This document shows positions 1 to 5,914 of a stretch of DNA of 11,089 bases, piece by piece. The DNA lies in contig JAPCJU010000023.1 in the NCBI GenBank assembly GCA_027886795.1, forward strand, positions 1-11,089. Reading direction: 5' to 3'. Position 1 is the stretch's first letter. Every line of letters begins with the position of its first letter. The DNA comes from Nitrososphaerota archaeon. GTDB lineage: Archaea; Thermoproteota; Nitrososphaeria; Nitrososphaerales; CADDZS01. The notes beneath the pieces were generated by a model that saw only the letters and a program-made list of their open reading frames with translations, ran no database searches and was not told the origin of the DNA. A program made the position numbers and the translations under genes.

Positions 1-410
1 ACGCTCGTCGGTTTGTTATCCGGCGGTACACATCTCACAACTGCATCGACGTAACAGTCGTCATAAACCAGCCCATCATCTCTTTTCTCTGAGGTAGGCT
101 GGTTCGCAAATCCAGCGTCGTACAGATGTTTGACGAGAAACTTTGCACTGTTGTCGCCGGTGAAAACTCTTCCCGTACGATTACCGCCGTGAGCAGCAGG
201 AGCTAAACCGACCACTACGAGCCTCGCATTAGGATCGCCATAACCGGGAACCGGTTTTCCCCAATAATCAGAGTCCGCATATGACTTTCTTTTTTCGATG
301 GAAATCTTTTCCCTGAACTCGACGAGCCTCGGACACCTTCGGCACGAAATGATTTGCTGAGAAAGCTTGTTCAGGCTTTTGTTACTTGAAACTGTTTTCA
401 AATTCGACAA
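1..410 (-). CDS. Uracil-DNA glycosylase, family 5 (UDGb-like), C-terminus cut by window edge
   Basis: DNA repair enzyme that removes uracil, and in this family often other deaminated bases, from DNA. Counting from the TTG at 401, the visible 133 residues show an N-terminal CRRC pair (Cys20, Cys23) and a third cysteine in RCVPP (Cys124), as expected for the 4Fe-4S cluster of family 4/5 enzymes. The active-site block GLAPAAHGGNRTGR (65-78) followed by FTGD is the family 5 signature, with Ala-His where family 4 has an acidic residue. GFANQP and the NKPT stretch after Cys124 also fit. The protein runs off the left end, so the last helices and fourth cysteine are missing. An in-frame TGA at 417-419 limits the start to TTG at 410 or 401; no ATG is available. 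It lies 42 bp downstream of the dehydrogenase operon on the same strand, and may have its own promoter. Confidence 0.93.
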   Translation of the reverse strand, partial: MSNLKTVSSNKSLNKLSQQIISCRRCPRLVEFREKISIEKRKSYADSDYWGKPVPGYGDPNARLVVVGLAPAAHGGNRTGRVFTGDNSAKFLVKHLYDAGFANQPTSEKRDDGLVYDDCYVDAVVRCVPPDNKPTS

Positions 411-429
411 GAACCGTCATCATCTTGCG

Positions 430-437
430 ATAAATTA
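430..437 (-). promoter_or_regulatory. Possible TATA box for the uracil-DNA glycosylase
   Basis: On the minus strand this reads TAATTTAT. Its centre lies about 24-32 bp before the two candidate TTG starts (410 and 401), which would give a leaderless or nearly leaderless mRNA, common in archaea. The call rests on spacing and AT-richness only. Read-through from the upstream dehydrogenase genes is equally possible. Confidence 0.3.
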
Positions 438-452
438 GGATGGTCGAAAAGT

Positions 453-1604
453 CTAGAAGGATTTCGGAAGTCCCAACTGCCGTTCAGCGATCACCGAAAG
501 TAAGAGCTCTTCAGAAATCGGATGTATTTTGTGGACCCGGACGTCCCGCCAGTATCTTTCTACGTCGTAATCTTTGTAATATCCATGAGCCCCAAAGGTC
601 TGGAGTGCTCTATCGGTAGCGTAACTTGCCGCACTTTCTGCTTCAAGCAGCGCAAGATTAGCAAAATTAGTGAAATTCTGACTTTTTCCAGCTAGCGAGC
701 AAGCCTTCAGCATCAGAGCTTCTGCAGTAATGAGCTGAGCCATCGCCTCCGCTAAAGGAAATTGAATTCCCTGATTTGATCCCAGTGCTTTCCCGAATAC
801 TATTCTCTTCTTCGAATGGTCTGCCGCATCGTTCACGGCGAGCCGTCCCGCACCTATGAGAGAAGCAGCTGTTGCGACTCGATCCAGGTTGAAACTGTCC
901 ACGGCATTGTACCATCCATTGTCAAGCTCCCCAACGATATCATCATCGCTTACGTGCAAGCCGTGGAATTCAATATCAAAATTATTGATAAAGTCCATTC
1001 CAAGTTTGTCTAATTTCTTTTTCTTGATACCCGGACTGCTAGCCGGCACCAAAAACATCGATAGCCCCTTCGATTTCTTGCCCGAGTTTTCGATCGGGAT
1101 CGTCCTCGCAAAGACGATGAGATAATCGGCTCTGTCGACATTGTTGACAAACCTTTTTGAACCTGAGAGATCGAAACCCTTGGAAGTTTTCAGGGCTTTC
1201 GATTCAAGGGACGTAGAATCTGAGCCGGATTTTTCTTCTGAGAGAGCAATGGAGATTTTGAGGTCGCCGGTTGCGAGTTTCGGGAGGATTTTGCTTTTTT
1301 GTTCCTCGGAAGATTTCGCAAACAAAGTCGATACAAGGCATCCGCTAAGGAATAGATACGATCCCAAACCCGAGTATCTTTCCGCAGTTTCCTGCGTCCC
1401 CAGAGCGAGGTCTAAGAGAGATCTGCCCATGCCTCCCCATTTTTCTTCAATCATTAGTCCGAAAAGTCCAGCTTTTGAAATTGAATTCCAGTATTCGTCT
1501 GGAAACTGAGAATTCCTGCACTTTTCCCGCCAGTATTTTTCATCATACTCCGAGGAGATTGCTTCTACCTTTGCAACGACTGATCTATCGTACTCAAAAT
1601 CCAT
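453..1604 (-). CDS. Acyl-CoA dehydrogenase family protein (second gene of pair)
   Basis: FAD-dependent enzyme family oxidising acyl-CoA to 2-enoyl-CoA, passing electrons to electron-transfer flavoprotein. The 383 aa are the full usual length. Visible are the N-terminal helical domain (about 1-115), the beta-domain signature ALSEEKSGSDS (120-130; canonical ALTEPxAGSD), the FAD-contacting R267-F270-G271 and QGIQFPLAE (278-286) segments, and the C-terminal QTFGAHGY (335-342) and ERYWRD (349-354) motifs. The position of the catalytic glutamate in medium-chain enzymes (YEGT) reads HPIS, with Pro362. The alternative helix-G glutamate of isovaleryl/long-chain enzymes is Asp241 in NLDR. The base is therefore conservatively altered, and the protein could be catalytic with Asp, or a partner subunit of the adjacent paralogue. 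ATG start, 6 bp after the stop of that gene, so co-translated. Substrate unknown. Confidence 0.9.
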   Translation of the reverse strand: MDFEYDRSVVAKVEAISSEYDEKYWREKCRNSQFPDEYWNSISKAGLFGLMIEEKWGGMGRSLLDLALGTQETAERYSGLGSYLFLSGCLVSTLFAKSSEEQKSKILPKLATGDLKISIALSEEKSGSDSTSLESKALKTSKGFDLSGSKRFVNNVDRADYLIVFARTIPIENSGKKSKGLSMFLVPASSPGIKKKKLDKLGMDFINNFDIEFHGLHVSDDDIVGELDNGWYNAVDSFNLDRVATAASLIGAGRLAVNDAADHSKKRIVFGKALGSNQGIQFPLAEAMAQLITAEALMLKACSLAGKSQNFTNFANLALLEAESAASYATDRALQTFGAHGYYKDYDVERYWRDVRVHKIHPISEELLLSVIAERQLGLPKSF

Positions 1605-1610
1605 TGGACA

Positions 1611-2789
1611 TCAATAACTCCGCGGAAGGTGCAGGACTTTCTGCCCCAAAAAATTCAATACCATTTCCTCGGGTACTGGTCCGGTTCTAAACAGTCTAGA
1701 ATCTCTCCAGTGCCTTTCAATGTCGGAGGATTTCGCATACCCCAGCCCACCATACGTCTGAATCGCCCTGTCTGCGGTATAGAAGGCAGATCTCGCTCCC
1801 ATGAAAGCTGCCACGTTTGCCGAGACCGCGCAATCGAGGCCTTGATCAAACTCCCAGGCCGCTTTTTGAGTAACGGCCCATGAGGCCTCAAGGTCTGCTT
1901 TCGATCTTGCGAGCGGAAATTGGATTGCCTGGTTTGAGCCAATCGGTCTGGAAAATACCTGCCTGTTTTTTGCATACTCCACCGCCTTTTGAAGAACAAG
2001 CTCGCCCAGCCCGACGCTCATTGAGGCCGTCGAGATTCTTTCGGCGTTCAAAAGTATCGGTAGAAGATCCCAGCCTTTGTCGATTGTGCCAAGTATGTTT
2101 TCTTTCGGCACGAAAACGTCTTCAAAGAAGACCTCGTTCGAACCCAGCGCCCGCATCGAGATATCTTCGATTTTCTTTGTACGAATCTGGCCCTGCTTCA
2201 GTTTCGATTTTTCAACTAGGAAGAGAGAAAGTCCCTCAGTTCTCTTTGTTGCTTTATTTTTCGGAGTAGTCCGCGCCACTACATTTAGCAGAGTTGCCTT
2301 GTGTGCTAGCGTGATCCAAATTTTCTGACCATTGATCAGATAACCGTCCCCCTCTTCAACGGCGCTGGTTTGAATGTCAAGAGTGTTGACTCCCGCTTCC
2401 GGCTCCGTAAGGCAAAATGACATGACGTGCTTTCCCGCGCCTAACTCAGGAAGCAGCCTTTCTTTGACCGGGTCCTGCGCGAATGTCTTTATGGTCTGGA
2501 TAGCAAAAACGCAGATAGCCATTATGATATCCCCTGCTGACATTCCACATCTTCGTGATAGCTCATGAATTGAGATTGAAGTCTCGACGAGTCCCAGTCC
2601 TGTGCCTCCTAACTCCGTCGGGACATTGAGGTTGAACCATCCGTTCGACGCTAGAGTCTCAAAGTACTCTTGCGGAAACTCGGCTCTTTCGTCGTGATCC
2701 CTCCAGTAAGAATCAGGGAAATTGGATGCGATGGAGGAGAGTGCGTCACGTAGCAGACGCTGATCCTCGGTTTCCTCAAAGCTGAGCAA
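1611..2789 (-). CDS. Acyl-CoA dehydrogenase family protein (first gene of pair)
   Basis: Paralogue of the following gene, 392 aa, also of full length. Motifs in order: ETEDQRLLRDA at the N-terminus, CLTEPEAGVNT (126-136, FAD/substrate signature), a beta-domain ending in FEDVFVPKENILG, the helix-G segment NAERIS with Glu250, RQVFSRPIGSNQAIQFPLA (276-294), QTYGGLGY (344-351) and ERHWRD (358-363). Pro371 occupies the medium-chain catalytic Glu position, but Glu250 aligns with the catalytic base of isovaleryl-CoA and long-chain dehydrogenases. This copy therefore looks competent. The TTG start is the only reasonable one: an in-frame TAA lies about 30 bp upstream with no ATG or GTG between. It leads the minus-strand operon with the second dehydrogenase. 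A role in beta-oxidation or branched/aromatic acyl-CoA catabolism is inferred; the chain-length preference cannot be read from sequence. Confidence 0.92.
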   Translation of the reverse strand: MLSFEETEDQRLLRDALSSIASNFPDSYWRDHDERAEFPQEYFETLASNGWFNLNVPTELGGTGLGLVETSISIHELSRRCGMSAGDIIMAICVFAIQTIKTFAQDPVKERLLPELGAGKHVMSFCLTEPEAGVNTLDIQTSAVEEGDGYLINGQKIWITLAHKATLLNVVARTTPKNKATKRTEGLSLFLVEKSKLKQGQIRTKKIEDISMRALGSNEVFFEDVFVPKENILGTIDKGWDLLPILLNAERISTASMSVGLGELVLQKAVEYAKNRQVFSRPIGSNQAIQFPLARSKADLEASWAVTQKAAWEFDQGLDCAVSANVAAFMGARSAFYTADRAIQTYGGLGYAKSSDIERHWRDSRLFRTGPVPEEMVLNFLGQKVLHLPRSY

Positions 2790-2873
2790 GGATTGTTGAT
2801 GAATTCTTTGAACACTCAGTTATCAGGTTTGTTGCTTTCAACGTTATTTGCAAAATACCTGACGCTTCTGATT

Positions 2874-2887
2874 ACCAATTTGTTGGT
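2874..2887. promoter_or_regulatory. Short palindrome, possible operator of the dehydrogenase operon
   Basis: ACCAA and TTGGT are exact inverted 5-bp arms around TTTG, about 85 bp upstream of the first dehydrogenase start. The size fits the half-sites of dimeric winged-helix or TetR-type repressors, but arms this short arise by chance, and no regulator gene lies beside it. Confidence 0.2.
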
Positions 2888-2914
2888 TAGACAATTTTTC
2901 TAGGATACAGAATC

Positions 2915-2942
2915 AAAAAAAAATCGAGCCTGACACGCTCGA
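2915..2942 (-). terminator. Hairpin followed by nine T on the minus strand
   Basis: Read on the minus strand, TCGAGC (2942-2937), a 7-nt loop and GCTCGA (2929-2924) form a perfect 6-bp stem followed directly by nine T (2923-2915). This is the shape of an intrinsic terminator; archaeal RNA polymerase also stops at T runs. It lies about 126 bp before the dehydrogenase start, so it would act either on antisense transcripts from the right or as a leader attenuator if the operon promoter is further right. Confidence 0.4.
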
Positions 2943-3144
2943 GGAACGGAAAAAGGACGCATTTCTTCGATGGATTTCAATCGGGTTTTGGCTACATGAT
3001 TATGGTTAAGCTCTTTCTAAAAAAGTTTCGTGTTTTCCGATTGTTCCTATCACAGGCGTGGGGAGTTGTTTTTAATCAAGCCAATACAACGTGCAGACGA
3101 ACGCTTGAACCAAGTCGGCCTGGTCGGAACCGAGGAAAAAAAAC

Positions 3145-3627
3145 GTGGGACATCAATGGACTGAAGAGCAACTCAAAAGGCACGTGAAGAACGCGATCTA
3201 TAGGGTGTTTGATGCCGCAAAATCAAGGGACTTTGGAATCCTTGCCTCAATGCACTACCCGAACGATGAACTATTTTCGAAATTTGATTTTTCCGCGCCG
3301 TTCAAGAGGCAGACATATTCGCAGGCTCTGATGCACGAGGAAGTTGCATACTCGAACATCTCCGACTTTAATTACAAAATCGACGATCTCAGGATAGATC
3401 TGCTCTCACAGGAGGTAGCGATTGCAACCTTCCACCTTGAGACGGGAGGACTGTTCGTCAATGATTACAGATTCGAAGGCAGCCCAGCGAGGACAAGTCT
3501 GCGAGCTTCTATGGTGTTTCTTTGGAAAGACGATCAGTGGCTAATAGTCCACGAACACTTTTCCAGTTTTCCGGAAGAGCCGGCGAAAACAAAACAACCA
3601 ACTGGACTAAAAAGCGCAAGAACTTAA
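3145..3627 (+). CDS. SnoaL/NTF2-like domain protein (DUF4440-like)
   Basis: Small protein of 160 aa with the features of the NTF2/SnoaL cone fold: an N-terminal helix pair (about 6-50), a middle strand/helix part and the C-terminal beta-sheet segment ASMVFLWKDDQWLIVHEHFS (121-140). That last segment is the pattern of SnoaL-like and DUF4440 proteins, in which the pocket may bind a polyketide, steroid or other small hydrophobic ligand, or simply mediate dimerisation. No catalytic residues can be assigned safely, although His136 and His138 face the pocket in relatives. The start is GTG at 3145, supported by GAGG at 3132-3135, nine bases upstream. The tail after residue 143 is polar and probably disordered. 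It is followed 41 bp later by an O-methyltransferase on the same strand, so the two may be co-transcribed. Confidence 0.8.
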   Translation: MGHQWTEEQLKRHVKNAIYRVFDAAKSRDFGILASMHYPNDELFSKFDFSAPFKRQTYSQALMHEEVAYSNISDFNYKIDDLRIDLLSQEVAIATFHLETGGLFVNDYRFEGSPARTSLRASMVFLWKDDQWLIVHEHFSSFPEEPAKTKQPTGLKSART

Positions 3628-3668
3628 CTAGGCGATTTTCGAGTTTTCTTTCCGGATGAACGATATTC

Positions 3669-4343
3669 ATGAGCTTTGATTCTCCCCCAGGAATCGTTAC
3701 ACCTCCAGTTGAAAAATACCTCAATGCAATTTTGAGACCAAGGAATAATGTCCTAAATAATTTAGAAAAGGACGCCGCGAATAATGGTGTTCCAATTGTT
3801 GGACCCGCGGAAGGCAATTTCCTTTCTCTTATGGCCATGAGCTGTCAAGCGAAGAATATTCTGGAGGTTGGGACTGCCACGGGGTACTCTGGAATCTGGC
3901 TTGCAAGAGTTGCCAAGGAAAATTCGGGTAAACTTACGACGATAGAGTTTGATCCTTCAAGAGCGAAGATAGCAAGCAAGAGCTTTCGAGATGCTGGAGT
4001 AGCCGACGCAGTAGAAATTGTGAGGGGCGACGCAAAAGAAGAGGTTCCAAGGTTAGCCAAAAAGTATCCTGGCGGATTTGATCTAGTCTTCATAGACGTA
4101 GGGGACAAATCTCTATACGCCGAACTGATCGAGCCTTCTGTGAGAGCCCTTAGAGTTGGAGGCTTGCTCGTTGCAGACAATACTCTCTGGCTGGGACTCG
4201 TGGCCGTGCCTTCGGCAAATGGTATTGAAACAAGAAACTTGCGGGAGTACAATAAACGAGTCTATGCAGATGAAAGGCTGTATCCGGTAATAGTTCCCCT
4301 ACGAGACGGGGTTACTGTTGCGATAAAATTGAAGAACAAGTAA
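3669..4343 (+). CDS. Class I SAM-dependent O-methyltransferase (COMT/CCoAOMT family)
   Basis: Transfers a methyl group from S-adenosylmethionine to a hydroxyl, typically of a catechol-like substrate, with a divalent metal. The 224 aa match the usual length of the family. Motif I ILEVGTATGYSG (64-75) binds SAM, Glu93 in TIEFDP closes strand 2, and RGDAKE (119-124) fits the adenine-contact region. FIDVGDKSLY (141-150) and VADNTLWLG (168-176) supply the metal ligands Asp143, Asp170 and Asn171. FIDVGDK has one residue more than the common FIDADK. The C-terminal VIVPLRDGVTVAIK strand is typical. Start ATG at 3669; a nearby ATG at 3656 is out of frame. Substrate is unknown. Pairing with the SnoaL-like gene upstream hints at a small-molecule tailoring role, but that is inference. 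Confidence 0.93.
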   Translation: MSFDSPPGIVTPPVEKYLNAILRPRNNVLNNLEKDAANNGVPIVGPAEGNFLSLMAMSCQAKNILEVGTATGYSGIWLARVAKENSGKLTTIEFDPSRAKIASKSFRDAGVADAVEIVRGDAKEEVPRLAKKYPGGFDLVFIDVGDKSLYAELIEPSVRALRVGGLLVADNTLWLGLVAVPSANGIETRNLREYNKRVYADERLYPVIVPLRDGVTVAIKLKNK

Positions 4344-4359
4344 AGGGGACAATAATTTC

Positions 4360-4366
4360 TTTAAAA
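4360..4366 (+). promoter_or_regulatory. Probable TATA box for tRNA-Pro
   Basis: TTTAAAA lies about 46-52 bp before the tRNA 5' end. Standard TATA-to-start spacing would place initiation near 4390, giving a leader of about 20 nt removed by RNase P. It directly abuts the terminator hairpin of the preceding gene. Confidence 0.45.
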
Positions 4367-4367
4367 G

Positions 4368-4406
4368 CGAAGGAAGAAGCACTCCTTCGGAACTCCCTGT
4401 TTTTTT
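4368..4406 (+). terminator. Terminator of the O-methyltransferase gene: 7-bp hairpin and T7
   Basis: CGAAGGA (4368-4374) and TCCTTCG (4383-4389) form a perfect 7-bp stem with an 8-nt loop. Seven T follow at 4400-4406, ten bases after the stem. It is 25 bp past the TAA stop of the methyltransferase and ends just before the tRNA. T-run termination is usual in archaea; the hairpin may assist or be incidental. Confidence 0.5.
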
Positions 4407-4411
4407 GGTGA

Positions 4412-4505
4412 GGGGTCGTGGTGTAGCTTGGTTAACATGCGAGCCTCGGGTCGTAACGTTAGGCGAGATCGCTCGTGACCGCCGGTTCAAATCCGGCCGA
4501 CCCCA
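4412..4505 (+). tRNA. tRNA-Pro (CGG) with a 19-nt intron
   Basis: Every arm can be folded by eye. The acceptor GGGGTCG (4412-4418) pairs perfectly with CGACCCC (4498-4504), with discriminator A4505. The D stem is GTGT/ACAT (4421-4424, 4435-4438) around a loop with GG. The anticodon stem is CGAGC/GCTCG (4440-4444, 4471-4475), the variable region TGACC, and the T stem GCCGG/CCGGC (4481-4485, 4493-4497) holds the loop TTCAAAT. The anticodon loop is too long by 19 nt. Removing 4451-4469 restores CTCGGGC with anticodon CGG (4447-4449), reading the proline codon CCG. Discriminator A and the G1-C72 pair agree with archaeal proline tRNAs. CCA is not encoded, so it must be added after transcription. 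Confidence 0.93.
4451..4469 (+). other. tRNA intron at position 37/38 with bulge-helix-bulge fold
   Basis: The anticodon-side CTCG (4445-4448) pairs with CGAG (4464-4467), giving the 4-bp central helix. It leaves 3-nt bulges GGT (4449-4451) and ATC (4468-4470). Cutting each bulge after its second base removes exactly 19 nt and joins G37 to C38, the canonical archaeal intron site. The inner helix is weak, so this is a relaxed motif, usually handled by the heteromeric splicing endonucleases of Thaumarchaeota and Crenarchaeota. Confidence 0.85.
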
Positions 4506-4751
4506 TTTCGGGTTCTAGCACCTCGGGCAGCAGCAGCAGGCAGGCTTCTTCCCAAAAGAAACTGCCATATACAGTAAAGGTGCAGTAACACTAATTTCAG
4601 AGTTATGGTTTCAAGAAATCTGAGTTTAGGCTATGTGTTTGGAAAACTATCGAATCTATATTGAAGAAAGGCTGTTGCGTGGCCATGAGAGATTACTGGC
4701 CCAGCTCTCAATACTTTAATTCGATCGAGATCGTCTAGGAAGTGAAGATCT
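4506..4751. other. Non-coding stretch between tRNA-Pro and the XRE-peptidase gene
   Basis: I see no gene in these 246 bp. It holds a short CAG run (about 4527-4540), a possible TATA sequence TCTATATT (4655-4662), the overlapping inverted repeats at 4681-4710, a second TATA-like CTTTAAT (4714-4720), and a good Shine-Dalgarno match AGGAAGTGA (4737-4745). No copy of the tRNA 3' end, which would mark an integration boundary, is present here. Confidence 0.6.
4681..4710 (+). repeat. Two overlapping inverted repeats upstream of the peptidase/PIN module
   Basis: GGCCA (4681-4685) pairs with TGGCC (4697-4701), and TGAGAG (4686-4691) pairs with CTCTCA (4705-4710). The pairs interleave, so as RNA they are either alternative hairpins or a tight pseudoknot, and as DNA two overlapping dyads. 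They lie 3 bp upstream of the CTTTAAT box, where an autoregulating XRE protein could block or activate TBP/TFB binding. Confidence 0.4.
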
Positions 4752-5909
4752 TTGCCGCAAGACACAATCGCCATCTCTTCAAAGCTCCTAAAGGAGCTAA
4801 GGGAGAGCTCGGGCTACACCGTAGAATCTCTAGCGGAGGAGCTTCACAGATCTAAAGACGACATCAAAGAGCTCGAGTCTGGGCGTCCAATCAGTGTCAA
4901 AGAGATGGAGAAACTCGCATCAATCTATCAAAGACCCCTTACGATCTTCTTCAACGACGAAGTGCCCAAAATTCCATCTCCACAAGACTACCGAATCAAT
5001 CGTGAGAAACAACTCTCGCCACGTGTCTTCTTGGCTGAAAGACGAGCGTACTATCTTGCGGAACGGATCTCAGATCTCATAGAAGAAAAAAGTCGAATTC
5101 CGGACTACTCGGAAATCAAAGATCCAGCAGGGCTAGCGGTTCGCTTTAGAAACCATCTATTGCGCGGTGAGGATTTCGAAAAGGTAAAACCCAGAACTCA
5201 TCTTCTCCAATGGTACAAAGATCTGCTGGAAAACAAACTCCGCATTATTGTGATGGAGTACGAACTCAGTACTGATGGTTCTGACGATGTCAGAGCTTTC
5301 TCTCTCGATTCAGAAATCAAGGTGATTGTTCTAAACGAAAAAGATCAACCCGCCGTTCGTTTGTTCTCCCTTTTTCATGAAGTCTGCCACCTGATCAGCA
5401 GGCAATCAGGCATCTGTTTTCCCAAAGAACGCCAAAGCGAGAAAGAGAAGGGCGAGGGACCTCGAGAAGAAAGATTCTGTGATAAGTTCGCGTCAAAGTT
5501 TCTCATGCCATCAGCTGACGTAGATCTGCAAGTGAAGACGCACCCAAAGAGGATTGACTATGGGGGCATGAAGAAGATAGCGGGTTATTTCGGTGTTAGT
5601 CGTCAGGCAATGTCGATCGAGCTTAGCGAAAGGCATCTGGCGAAAGCGCTGACGTACAGAGATTACGAAGCCAAAATGGAAGAAGAAGATGAAGAAAAGG
5701 AAGATAAGAAAGAAGGAGACAAGAAACGTGGTAAGAAGGGTGGCATTCGAAAAGGGTACTGGGACGACTTCTTCCATAACCGCGTTGGCAACTTTGCACT
5801 TCGAACCATAGAGAAAGCGTACCGTGATAACAGGGTCTCCTATAGAGATGCGATGGACATCACTGGTCTCAACTCAAAGTACACCAACAAATTCTTCGGA
5901 TTAGAGTAA
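4752..5909 (+). CDS. XRE-family HTH and ImmA/IrrE metallopeptidase protein (COG2856 type), probable antitoxin/regulator
   Basis: The N-terminal helix-turn-helix (about 9-65) has the XRE pattern LLKELRESSGYTVESLAEEL followed by IKELESG. After a linker comes a zinc peptidase domain (about 165-300) with HEVCH (209-213; Glu210 catalytic, His209 and His213 metal ligands). The helix EERFCDKFASKFLMP (239-253) supplies the third ligand in ImmA/IrrE relatives. A highly charged low-complexity linker (307-333, mostly Glu, Asp and Lys) precedes a conserved-looking C-terminal part (335-385). In the family such proteins cleave or sense a partner repressor and act as antitoxin-like regulators. The TTG start is supported by AGGAAGTGA six bases upstream. 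It overlaps nothing and is followed after 5 bp by the PIN-like gene, so the two form one operon. Cleavage target unknown. Confidence 0.9.
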   Translation: MPQDTIAISSKLLKELRESSGYTVESLAEELHRSKDDIKELESGRPISVKEMEKLASIYQRPLTIFFNDEVPKIPSPQDYRINREKQLSPRVFLAERRAYYLAERISDLIEEKSRIPDYSEIKDPAGLAVRFRNHLLRGEDFEKVKPRTHLLQWYKDLLENKLRIIVMEYELSTDGSDDVRAFSLDSEIKVIVLNEKDQPAVRLFSLFHEVCHLISRQSGICFPKERQSEKEKGEGPREERFCDKFASKFLMPSADVDLQVKTHPKRIDYGGMKKIAGYFGVSRQAMSIELSERHLAKALTYRDYEAKMEEEDEEKEDKKEGDKKRGKKGGIRKGYWDDFFHNRVGNFALRTIEKAYRDNRVSYRDAMDITGLNSKYTNKFFGLE

Positions 5910-5914
5910 TCGCA

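Larger units (their letters stand above)
2790..3144. other. Divergent intergenic region between dehydrogenase operon and SnoaL-like gene
   Basis: About 355 bp without a convincing gene. It must hold promoters for both flanking divergent units. Visible elements are a TCAGGT/ACCTGA inverted repeat (2823-2828 and 2857-2862), the short palindrome ACCAA-TTTG-TTGGT (2874-2887), a hairpin with a nine-base A/T run (2915-2942), and AT-rich TATA candidates such as TTTTTAATC near 3067-3075 on the plus strand. A 63-codon open frame at 2996-3187 shows no protein-like features. Confidence 0.6.

Noticed and set aside
1141..1509. 122-codon plus-strand open frame
   Set aside because: It is antisense to the second dehydrogenase, whose reading frame is fully explained.
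2996..3187. 63-codon plus-strand open frame before the SnoaL-like gene
   Set aside because: It overlaps the SnoaL start in another frame, has no recognisable fold and sits in the promoter region.
4524..4548. CAG/GGCAG short tandem repeats
   Set aside because: Only about four units and imperfect; too short to be a functional repeat or CRISPR.
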